From the NCBI GenBank assembly GCA_963576725.1, contig OY755240.1, positions 14,128,378-14,192,377 on the forward strand: a stretch of DNA of 64,000 bases, in the 5' to 3' direction. Made by a program: the position numbers and the translations under genes. The DNA is from Azorinus chamasolen (taxonomy: Eukaryota; Mollusca; Bivalvia; Cardiida; Solecurtidae). Below, piece after piece: positions 31,901-40,254 of the stretch. Every line of letters begins with the position of its first letter. Position 1 is the first letter of the stretch. Below the pieces are notes generated by a model that was given only the letters and a program-made list of their open reading frames with translations, made no database searches and was not told the origin of the DNA.

Positions 31901-33180
31901 CCCGGGCTCTGTATGATCACTTCTTTAGGTACTATTCTTTCCCTTCAAGGCTCCATAGTGATCAGGGTCGTAACTTTGAGAGTCGAGTTATAAAGGAACT
32001 CTGTAAACTCTCTAATACAGAGAAAACGCGAACAACCCCCTATCATCCCATGGGGAATGGTTCAGCTGAGCGTTTTAACCAAACTCTTCTCAAGATGCTT
32101 GGAACCCTTGAAAACCATCAAAAGAGTGACTGGAAGTCCTATGTAGCACCCTTGGTACAGGCCTACAATGCCACCAAGAGTGATGCTACTGGTTTCTCTC
32201 CTCACTACCTTATGTTTGGCTGGCATCCTAGACTTTCTGTTGATGCATTTCTGGGTACTTCTCCTACTCCAGAAGAGGTTTCTGCAGGGCCTCAGTCATA
32301 TGGCAGAAAACTTAAAGCTAGGTTACAGTTTGCTTATGAGCAGGCTGCCAAACATGCTGGAAAGATAGGTGAGAAAAATAAGATCATCTATGATAGATCG
32401 GTAAAAGAGTCAACCTTAGAGAAAGGGGACAGAGTACTTGTCAGGAAAGTTGGGATACAGGGTAAAGCCAAGCTGGCTGACAAATGGGAAGAAGACCCTT
32501 ATGTAGTCACTTCTATCCCAGATCCTTTGCTACCTGTGTACAAAGTTAAACAGGAAAACGGTTCCAAGGTTCGCACCTTGCATAGAAATATGCTGCTTCC
32601 TTTTAACTTTGTTCCACTTGAGGCTTCTCAGCGGCCTGCCCCACCTAAGCCTAAGCCAAGAGCTCAGCCCTTGCCTGAACAGGAGAGGAGAGTTGAATCT
32701 GACTCTTCAGATTCTTCAGAGGAGGATTCAGAATCCAGCCTCTATATTATCCCTCAGAGAAGGACTCCTCCCAGTTACAGGGATGAAAACAGACCTGTCT
32801 CACAGAGAAGACCCAGTCTTGATCTGACTCCTGTTGACACTTCTGTACCTTTTTCTACCACATTCACTGTGAGTAGATCTGCAATTTCCTCTCCTACCCT
32901 GGACTCTGTCAGTAGACACACACCTACCCTTGACTCTGTCAGTAGACACACACCTACCCTTGACTCTGCAAGTACATATACACCTTATACACCTACCAGA
33001 TACCACACTCATTCCAGACACCACACTCATTCCAGACACTCTACTGTTCCAGACAGCTCATTAACTGGTACTACTATTCACTCACCACCCACTCAAGCAT
33101 CTAGGTCTACACCCCTTCCAAATCGGCCGGTTAGGCAGAGAAGACCCCCCCCCGATAGGTATGGGGAATGGGTTTCTTAG
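28903..33180 (+). CDS. pol: Pol of the Ty3/gypsy element (PR-RT-RH-IN)
   Basis: About 1,425 codons entered by -1 frameshift; no ATG is needed. Positions are counted from codon 28,966. Protease ALIDSGSMVTT (DSG 34-36); RT with RFCIDYRTLN, LDLRSGYWH and FIDDILIFS (about 465-473); RNase H HTDACGKGLGAVLYQ near 630 and VTDSNPLTYVL; integrase zinc-binding HHCC (HDDTGHQG ... CPRCIRRK, about 873-910); integrase catalytic D in CMDFLSL (about 940), D in HSDQGRNFE (about 997) and E in GSAERFNQ (about 1033). No chromodomain was recognised; the C-terminus is a Ser/Thr/Pro-rich extension with a repeated SRHTPTLDSVSRHTP motif. All catalytic residues are present, so it should be active. Confidence 0.92.
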   Translation, partial: FKRPGASVDGHTEAVSAASAVLTPDQTCEPKAKLIGSANEATVILHGQEVVALIDSGSMVTTVSESFYNSIPHRPSLEDLNVLLDISVADGSKLQYLGYIDTTISVPFITDSLLPVPVLVVPDTHYNYTCPVIIGTNVIRPLKQMSLNSEVPSEWQIAMDSLNVQTFSVKACTRKPISVDPYQTLIVNGFIRNADSSIAEVVTENVVSSTLSVCPRVVKLGKLDYCRIPVKVCNMTAKPVVIKPRSAICQISEVKVVDSLGSDPQPTSSPSSSKLSSLEELGIKINSSDLTEEQYIRAQQVLGKWDHIFSKGPNDIGCADLVKHKIVLTDDTPFKQPYRRIPPGMYEEVRQHIKDMLSAGVIRESDSPYSSNVVLVRKKDNSLRFCIDYRTLNAKTRKDAYSLPRFDDTIDTLAGSKFFSKLDLRSGYWHVEMEEADKAKTAFSVGNLGFHECERLSFGLCNAPGTFQRLMEKCMGELHLRECLIFIDDILIFSKSFEEHLTRLESVFGKLEQHNLKLKPSKCEFFESSIIYLGHVVSSDGVSTDPDKTAVIRNWQPPSNVKELRQFLGFAGYYRGFVKDYSSLAQPLNALLEGHCTVKPKQRRKSRKKSKSPTEWVWGEEQECAFNTLKDRLVNPPILAYADYSLPFIIHTDACGKGLGAVLYQKQDGLEKVIAYANRSLRPSERKYPAHKLEFLALKWAVTDKFHDYLMGNTFEVVTDSNPLTYVLTTAKLDATGHRWVSALANFNFTIKYRSGKQNTDADTLSRLFPDSIQAVCQSVISNIPLVESLSMSDIPHLANEDVSTLDNLTKIDWHKEQKLDPVLARVIHLRSSCSRPREDTLRKELPAVQKHLREWSKLHFGSDVLYRTASLDGQKAEQLVVPNSFRARAMRGIHDDTGHQGKEKTLWLARQRFYWPGLERDIEAKVQSCPRCIRRKTGIKPVAPLNPISSTHPMELVCMDFLSLERSKGGFEHILVITDHFTRYAQAVPCRNQTAQTTARALYDHFFRYYSFPSRLHSDQGRNFESRVIKELCKLSNTEKTRTTPYHPMGNGSAERFNQTLLKMLGTLENHQKSDWKSYVAPLVQAYNATKSDATGFSPHYLMFGWHPRLSVDAFLGTSPTPEEVSAGPQSYGRKLKARLQFAYEQAAKHAGKIGEKNKIIYDRSVKESTLEKGDRVLVRKVGIQGKAKLADKWEEDPYVVTSIPDPLLPVYKVKQENGSKVRTLHRNMLLPFNFVPLEASQRPAPPKPKPRAQPLPEQERRVESDSSDSSEEDSESSLYIIPQRRTPPSYRDENRPVSQRRPSLDLTPVDTSVPFSTTFTVSRSAISSPTLDSVSRHTPTLDSVSRHTPTLDSASTYTPYTPTRYHTHSRHHTHSRHSTVPDSSLTGTTIHSPPTQASRSTPLPNRPVRQRRPPPDRYGEWVS

Positions 33181-33583
33181 AATCATACCTAGATTATATT
33201 TTAACCATTTTTACCAGCTGTTGTAATTTATATTTTGACTGTAATCTGAGTTGGCAATTTTATAACTATAGTGTTATCATTTTTACTTAGTAGGAGCCAG
33301 AATCAGTTTTGTTCAGCTCAAATGGTTTAAAACCTTGAACAGTCTATAAATTATGATGATCATGCAACTTGATAATTGATCATTAAGGCTTATTACTTTT
33401 ATAATATGCAGAAATGTTGACTTCTACAAATTTAGCATATTAACATGTCATATAAATTGTGTACAGTTTAATTTGTTTACTGCTTAGGGTATGGAGTTCC
33501 CTTAAGTTAAACATTTATTAACTATTTCTCTGAATACTGTTTTTAGGAAATGTCAGGAGACATTTAAATCTAGCCAGGAAGTA
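33181..33583 (+). other. LTR element 3' non-coding region
   Basis: About 400 bp between the pol stop and the 3' LTR. No clear polypurine tract; the closest purine-rich stretch is GCCAGGAAG just before the LTR. Confidence 0.5.
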
Positions 33584-34160
33584 TGTAACCCAGGTTTAGA
33601 TCCCCTGTACCGTTGCTAGCGCTGTATCTTGAAACAGACTATAGCATTGTCGAATTCCGCTTGTTATAGCCCGTTTCATTATTTATATTTATTTACCTGT
33701 ATATGTCCATGGTTGGAAAGAGAGAGTGAACCGGTTTGGGAGTGTCTGATATATGCGTGCGAGGATAACGTGGTAATTTAGTCACGTGACACGAGTTAAC
33801 GTGCAACATCTCCTTTAGCTCCCGCTCTCATTCTGGCTCTAACTCTTCTAGCGAAGACATCATATCTTTACTTCTCTACTTAATTACTAAGCAGGCTTCA
33901 TATTCCGACCAGCTGGTGAGTTTACTTAGTTTATTTATTAGTTAATTACACTGAATCGCTTGAATATTGTATTTATGCGTATCTGACAATGCTGCATTTA
34001 CTGAATTTGTTAGAAATAGTCGTTTCTCTGAACTTATGTTCTGTTTATCTGTTTTGCAGACCCTATTCAACCCTATTCATCTATATATTACAATTACTGT
34101 TGGAGAATACACTAAACGAACTCCACTAGGCTTTTGTCATCCTTATCTACCCTGGTTACA
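33584..34160 (+). repeat. 3' LTR
   Basis: 577 bp, TGTAACC to GGTTACA, over 99% identical by eye to the 5' LTR. The PLE-A 3'UTR resumes at 34,161 with TAAAGCTAGGG. Confidence 0.92.
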
Positions 34161-34406
34161 TAAAGCTAGGGTGACTTTGAGAGAAGTGTGAGGTTAGGAC
34201 GTCCGTAAACCGGTTTAAACCCCCAGTGGTGTTTTTGCTACTGACCGTGCCAAGGCGGTACTCTCTTTGTCACCCTTCCTTTTGTTTGCCTTGCGTCTTT
34301 GTGCTTGTGATTTTGTTCATGTGTGGAACGTTTGTCTCTGGTTCTTGTGTGTCTTTTGGTGTTTTCTGTGTTCATTTCGTGTGTGAGTGTGCGTTTGGGT
34401 GTGTGG

Positions 34407-34443
<37 letters not shown>

Positions 34444-34548
34444 TCATTTTGTCTATCGGTGTTTTGGTGGTGGTTGCGTCTTGTATGTGGCTATGCCTGC
34501 TTGACTTTACTACTTTTCCAATAATAATAATAATAATAATAATAATAA

Positions 34549-34936
34549 TCTAGAAAGAATAATTAACAGTTTTAAAATTAAAATATTCTCTTTTATCGTA
34601 CATTTTGGACGAAATTTTATCATTTGTAATTGAAAGATTCAAATCTAAAAATGAAGCTATAATGTCAGATTCATTCGCTTTGTTTAAAGAAAGTTCTTTT
34701 GGGTAAATTGAAGAAATCATAATTTCAAAATAAGGATTATAAGAAATATCGTCTAAATACCTTGAAGTTTTTACTAAAGGCATTAACAATATCGGCCTAT
34801 GTATTAGGTTTTAAGCTAAGCATTAAATCCCTCTCATAACAATACAAAAACAAATCTGCAACAAGAGTGGCACAATTTGTACCCATGGGTATACCAACAA
34901 CTTGACGATATATGGTATCCCCATAACGCACAAATA
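34549..34936 (-). mobile_element. Old PLE-A copy, 5' segment
   Basis: RT coding from motif B (IPMGTNCAPL region, VVGIPMG) to FLDLNLSITND and FNFKTVN, with indels near the YLDD region. Truncated at about 34,936, where it meets an oppositely oriented PLE-A fragment. Oldest layer, continuing at 25,333. Confidence 0.75.
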
Positions 34937-35575
34937 TTATGTTATACTCTTAAACCCAGAAATGGGATGAGCTTACCAGACTCACGTATTACCTTTTCTC
35001 TGTCGTGCCCTTAACGGCTTCCCTGCAGTTGCTTTGTCTTCAGCAAAGTCATTGAGTACATATTGACGGACTGTCACAGTTGTTATGCTATGTTTTACAT
35101 TTTGTACCGTGATTACTGTCGTCTATGTTGTGGGGACGTCCGGCGGAGATACCTTTATTTACAATGGTTGTTTAGCTAGGGTGACTTTGAGATAAGTGTG
35201 AGGTTAGGACGTCCGTGAACCGGTTTAAACCCCCAGTGGTGATTTTGCTACTGACCGTGCCAAGGCGGTTCTCTCTTTGTCACCCTTACTTTTGTTTGTC
35301 CTGTGTCTGTGCTTGTGTTTTGTTCATGTTTGTCGCTGGTGCTTGTGTATTTATTGGTGTTTTCTGTGTTCTTCTCATGTGTTTGCGTGTGTTTGGTTGT
35401 GTGTGTGTGACATGCTGTCTATCGATGTGTTGGTGGTGATTGCGTCTTGTATGTGACTTTCTATTGTATGTGTGTGTACGTATATAAATTGCTATATAAA
35501 TCGCTTTCTGTCGGTGTTTTGGTGATGGTGGCGTTTTGTATGTGGCTTTTCCTGCTTGACTTTACTACTTTTTCA
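34937..35575 (+). mobile_element. PLE-A 3'UTR fragment, head-to-head junction
   Basis: Starts within a decayed SECIS-like hairpin (core ATGT, TATACTCTTAAAC, GAGCTTACCAGACTC), followed by box (35,195-35,280), GT-rich run and the tail ending TTTACTACTTTTTCAT. Lies 5'-to-5' against the minus-strand old copy, consistent with the inverted insertions described for PLEs. Confidence 0.75.
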
Positions 35576-35593
35576 TCTAAAAGAAATGTTAAA

Positions 35594-38109
35594 GATCTAC
35601 AAACATCAAGGCAATATGGAAAAATAGTCAAACAGGGAGAGCCACACACGGAATGACACCGCATCAAACACCATCTAACGAGAAACGGTAAAGCCACAAT
35701 ACAAAACATAACAGGACGCATATCAAGACGAAACACATTAAACATTAAGCATATTAAAAAACAAAATTGACCATAGGCTGAAAGCAGGAGTGCCGCCTTG
35801 GAACGGCCAGCAGCCAAAAGCAATAAAAAAAGGGCTACTGGGGGACTTGAACCTGGTTTATGGGTACCCAACCTCGTCCTTATCCCACTTTCACCAAAGT
35901 CAAAATGTAAATAAAATTCCCCCTCCAGACAACACCACAACATGCGTAACGATGTATGCCAAAATGAAAATGATTTGAAAATGAACGCTATTAGAAGTAA
36001 ACAAGCGACGTCATCATGTAAATGACGTCATAATTTAAAAGTACGGGAAAACTATTTGAAACACTTCTACTGCGACATTTAAAAGATCAATCGCAAGAAA
36101 ATACAATTACCAGTGGATATTAATCATACACAACTGTTTTGTTTGAAAAAGAATAAACTTGACATCGTAGGCATGTACTCGATGACTATTCAGGTCAGAG
36201 CAGCTGTGGAGTAGTCATTTGGGGTACGACAGAACTAGCAAAATACAAATATCTAATTCCCTCCCTCCGTAAACGGGTTTCAGAGAGAATCTTCATAGAG
36301 TATTAAGCCTTTTCCGTCGTCGCACAAGTAAAGAGGAAAGCATAATGACCAACTGTAAAGGGGTCGACCACCAAGCATGTAGTGTGCTGCAATATAGAGG
36401 GGTCATATCCCTTTTTAATGAATTGTTTTATACGTTTGACAAACAAAGTATCAAAATAAGTATGTCCAATAATTTTTCGAAGTTTGTAAATGACATCACC
36501 GTAAAACTCCGGATGTGAAATACCTAACTTTAGAAAAGTACGTAAATTACAATTGTATTTGCTGATGAGTAGAATATTACGGTGGTAAAATTTTGAAAAT
36601 GTTTTACGAAGTTTGTCATATCTGTAGCCCTGTTTTAGTAGTTTTTCAGTGATAATAAGGTTACGATTGTTAAAATCATCAACAGAGGAACAAGCTCTAG
36701 CAAAACGAATAAGCTGAGAAATGTATACACCGTAACATGTAGCTCGGGGAACATCCCCATCCAAATGAGGATAGTTAACTATTTTAAAATTAAAATTATC
36801 CCTTTTGTCATAAATTCCAGAAGAAATTGTTCCATTGTTTATAGATAAATTTAAATCTAAAAAGGCTGCAGATATGTCAGAACTATTTGCTTTATTAAGC
36901 TTGAGCTCCCTAGGGTAAATTGAGGTTATCATAGAATCAAAGTATGGGTTATCAATATTAAAAATGTCGTCTAAATAACGTGCTGTATTGTTAAAGGCAT
37001 TGATGACATCCGCCTGTGAATCGCTGTTAAGGTTAAGCATAAAATCCCGTTCATAACAAAACAAAAACAAGTCTGCAATTAAAGGAGCACAATTGGTTCC
37101 CATTGGAATACCAATAACCTGGCGATAAACAGAATTACCACATCGAACAAATATATTGTCTAACAGAAACGTAATAGCGCCACAAAGATCTAAACATGTC
37201 CATGAGGTATATTTATTTGTAACATCATTGGTAAAGAACGCATGTCTAGAATTACAGGCAATAAATGATACTTTTTCTCTGGCAAATGTTTTATTTATCA
37301 GATTAGTAAGTTTGATCTCAATTAGATCGTGTGGTAATGTGGTATAAAGTGTAGAAAAATCATAAGTGCTTATAGTGTTAGCTTGGTGTTGCTTGATTTT
37401 TAATTTAGTTAAAACCTCATTGGAGTTTTTAATAGATCAAAAAAGGTTAATTCCTGAATTCTCATAAGCTTTATCGCAGTAACGCTTGACATGTTCTTTG
37501 ACCGCTGTTAGACACGATGTAATTAGTTTGGATAGTGCAGTTGTTGTGCACGAGACAGAATTTGCTATGAAGCGTGATTTGTATGGCGTTTTATGGAGTT
37601 TAGGTATCCAGTACATCGTCGGAAGTTTATGGTGTGTGATTAATATATCAGCATTGAACTGTTTACATTTATTAACATGTTCAGATATTATGTCGTTTTC
37701 AGATTTAGAGACCCCAATATATGACTTTGTCTTAGTTAGTTCTTGTTCTAAAACATCCACATAATAAAGTCGTCAAACGATAATTACATTGTTTGTTTGA
37801 CGCTTTATCAGCTGGGACAAACACGTATTTAGAGTGAAATTCTTGTATACTATTTTTTAAGAAGCGAACTGAAGTCTTAGGTTTAGGCGGAAGAAGGTGA
37901 ATGTTAGATTTGTAAAACGCGATACGTGTATCCATTATATTTGAAATTTGTTTTATCCATTTAGTAAGGGCACTATTGTCTGCATGTTCTCGGCGACACC
38001 ATTTTACACTGAAGTCTAACAAAGATTCTATAATTTTGCTGCGGCAGATTTTGAAATCTATCAAAGAAGGTAGTCTGTATTTAGGTCCCTTAGTTAGTAA
38101 AGTCCACAT
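35594..38109 (-). pseudogene. PLE subfamily C copy, RT and 3'UTR
   Basis: Minus strand from LLTKGPKYRLPSLIDF (38,109) through RT to TAA at 36,303-36,305, then a ~680-nt 3'UTR with SECIS (36,242-36,305), type C box (about 35,780-35,880; GGGTACCC; hairpin CAGTAGCC/GGCTGCTG) and a tail near 35,622; a short PLE-A scrap (LDVCRSLTFLLD) is at 35,594-35,620. RT motifs YWIPKLHK, STYDFSTLYTTLPH, IPMGTNCAPL and YLDD are intact. An in-frame UGA at 37,773-37,775 occupies the same place as residue 574 of the complete PLE-A although neighbouring codons differ. Damage: a 4-base duplication at about 37,791-37,798 and UGA for Trp at 37,437-37,439. 5'-truncated. Confidence 0.85.
36242..36305 (-). other. SECIS-like element, subfamily C
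   Basis: Starts at the TAA stop: AATAC/GTATT helix I; ATGA; AGATTCTCTCTG (12 nt); AAAC; helix II GATTCTCTC pairs with GAGGGAATT (two G-U); 3' core AGAT. The quartet UGAA/AGAU includes the usual U-U pair. Helix sequences differ from subfamily A at most positions while pairing is kept. Confidence 0.75.
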
Positions 38110-38720
38110 TGTGTAATGTTCAACTTCTGAATTCGAAAAGAATGAACGGTGAACATTTTAAGCATTACAATTCGATCAACCAACGTTATTTTGACAGTAA
38201 CTGTTTTTTTGGTTCTGTTTAATTATTTGAGAAATGTCGCGTTGTGCGACTGTTTCGGAGGAGGATCTGTCAAAATTGAACAGTGATTAGGACTCCAATA
38301 GTATTTAACGTGTAATTAATAGAAGTGACTGTTCCGCTATTATTAAGCGTCGAGTAGACTAAAGCTTTTGTTTCAAACTGTTTATTGTTGTCATTGAATA
38401 AATCTTTTTGATGACGAAATTGATTGTGCTGTTCGGTATAATAAAATAAATATTACATCCTATGGAGAACGACAGCACGTATTGTCAACCTTCGGTATGG
38501 TAATGTCCACCTCGGCTAATGCCTTGGTTAATATTAACAACCTCTTGTTGACAACACGTTCTGTCGCTATCCATAGGGTGTGCTATTTATATAATGCTTA
38601 ACTTCTGAATTCGAAAATAATGAACATTAAACATTACAAGCAAGGAACATTTTATTTTCTCTGGCAAAGGTTTTTTTCTATTAATTTAATCAGTTTAACC
38701 TGTATAAGATGATGCTTGTT
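38105..38720 (-). mobile_element. PLE-A RT scraps around a foldback element
   Basis: Two copies of the same short RT segment (AACGTTCATTCTTTTCGAAT-like, encoding FFSNSEVEHY) at about 38,105-38,155 and 38,600-38,715. Between them are unrelated AT-rich sequence and a foldback element. Both are minus-strand fragments. Confidence 0.6.
38459..38577. mobile_element. Foldback element, CCTATGGA termini
   Basis: Inverted arms of about 31 bp (CCTATGGAGAACGACAGCAC ... and GTTGACAACACGTTCTGTCG ... CCATAGG) around a ~57-bp loop. No coding sequence. Confidence 0.75.
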
Positions 38721-38989
38721 CCTTAAGACGAGGTCGGTGCATTTCTTAACTCCGTCCGGCTTTGTTTTACTGAGATGAACTTTAACTGATAATTGAAATA
38801 TTAGCTCATCGAGATTTAACACTTCTTCTACCATTTTTTTTGATGAATTTTAGACCTAGCGTATTCAAGAAACGCTGCCAAATCCATATGTCCTACTGGT
38901 ACATCTATCCTCCAACTATGTATGTACTTTCCGAATGTTATGGGGGTTGCTGAAAATTATTTGTTTTATCTATTTGTTTTAAGTGTTTC

Positions 38990-39530
38990 TTGTAACTCCA
39001 GAAAAGGCACTTTTCTTCGCGGATAGGGCGGTCTCTCACCGGTTTCTCTTTCAGATTCATCTCTCAACGCTTTTGCTCTCTCACCATAAATGGGGATTGG
39101 TTCTCGGGTTGTGGCGGAAGCTCCCCTGTTGTCCAAAAATGTTGTAACGTTTCTTTTAATTCCCTAAGATCCGCTTAAGATCGTGGATAAGGGGTCGCCC
39201 ACCGGGTCTTTTTTAAACTTGTCCATCAACGCTCTCGCTCTCACACCATAAGTGGTGTTGGTTCTCTGGTTATTTGCGAAACTTCCCCCGTTGTTTTAAA
39301 TTTTTCTATTTTATTGCAGCTCCTGAAGAGCCGCTTTAGATCGAGGATAGGGTGGGGGATGGGGTCGCTCACCGGTTTCTCTATGGTATTCTTCTCTCAA
39401 AGCTCTTGCTGTGTCTGAATATGTTTGCATTATTAATGCCTTAAAGTGGTCCTTCATACAGCTTTTGTTACATAGCTCCGTCATCTCAATAATTAACCAT
39501 TTATATTTTTTCTGTCCAAAACAATGCATT
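38990..39530 (-). pseudogene. Decayed tandem peptide-repeat coding sequence
   Basis: Three units of about 165 bp on the minus strand encode versions of ARALREEYHRETGERP followed by PPYPRSKAALQELQ. The best unit lies in 39,311-39,529; the others have stops. Unit spacing and shared frame suggest a duplicated exon or a repeat within a transposon protein. Family not recognised. Confidence 0.45.
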
Positions 39531-40254
39531 TTATTTACTTAATATATTCTATTATTTAATATAAATGATAAAAATCTGAAAAATAAGATTTCCCATATGA
39601 AAATGAAAAAAAGTGCCGCTGGTGGGATTTGAACCCGCACCGAAAAAAATCCTGCAAAATCTGTATACACGTGAGTCTGGAGGACTTAAATAGAGATGAT
39701 AGTTTATTTACATTTATTTGCGTCTGGACCGACCTGGCATATCTGGGCTACCCGTTCTGGTATAGCTTCCAGATCTGCAATCGGAGGAGCAGACCCCCTT
39801 ATTCAGTATGGTCTTCCGAGGAAAGTTCGAAATGCAGTCTTGGAAGTCTGTCCGTCGCGCAATACGAGTATGTCTTGTGTACACAATTATAGTTGATTTA
39901 GCAGTTAATTTAAAGTTTGAACATCTGTTGTGCAAATCACAATATCTATTTTAGTTAGCCATAACCTCTTGTAAACAGCTGAGATCCAGATGGGGTGTGA
40001 TTTATTCCAGACCTTATAAAATCTAAATTATTTATCACATTAAACACTATATTAGGAAGAAATGAATAAACACTTACTTTAAGAGTTTAAGCAGACGATT
40101 TGTTGCTGACTGAGTAATTACGTCCTCTTTCATAACCTTCAAAATATGTAACAGGAGTGTATTTTATATTATAGGCAACACGAAGCTAACACTATAAGCG
40201 CATACGATTGTTTTACCCTTTATACTTCTCGTTGTGGTGTTGTTCCGGGTTGTT
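39531..40254. other. No gene recognised; tRNA-like fragment
   Basis: At about 39,618-39,640 the minus strand reads GCGGGTTCAAATCCCACC, a B-box/T-arm-like sequence, but no full cloverleaf is apparent. The remainder is AT-rich with only short frames. Confidence 0.4.

Larger units (their letters stand above)
25413..34160 (+). mobile_element. Ty3/gypsy LTR retrotransposon, intact
   Basis: 8,748 bp with LTRs of 577-578 bp that begin TGTAACC and end GGTTACA. It encodes Gag (27,683-28,927) and Pol in order protease, RT, RNase H, integrase, the Ty3/gypsy order. No internal stops or frameshifts other than the planned gag-pol shift. A clear target duplication was not found; only TA is common to both flanks. 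It is the youngest layer of the nest. Confidence 0.93.
25396..34519 (+). mobile_element. PLE-A 3' fragment in the AAT tail, split by an LTR element
   Basis: 25,396-25,412 (ATTTACACTATTTGTA) and 34,161-34,519 (TAAAGCTAGGGTGACTTTGA to CTTTACTACTTTTCCA) join into one PLE-A 3'UTR. Its 3' end abuts AATAATAAT, so it inserted into the microsatellite tail of the SINE. Box at about 34,180-34,270. Confidence 0.8.
25339..34546 (+). mobile_element. 5'-truncated SINE tail, split by later insertions
   Basis: 25,339-25,395 (TTAAGCGCTTTTGAACGCAC ... TATAAATGTGGTAT) and the AAT run 34,520-34,546 are the two ends of the same short retroposon as at 8,705-9,221. They are flanked by an AATCT duplication (25,334-25,338 and 34,547-34,551). 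Everything between 25,396 and 34,519 is later insertion. Confidence 0.75.
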
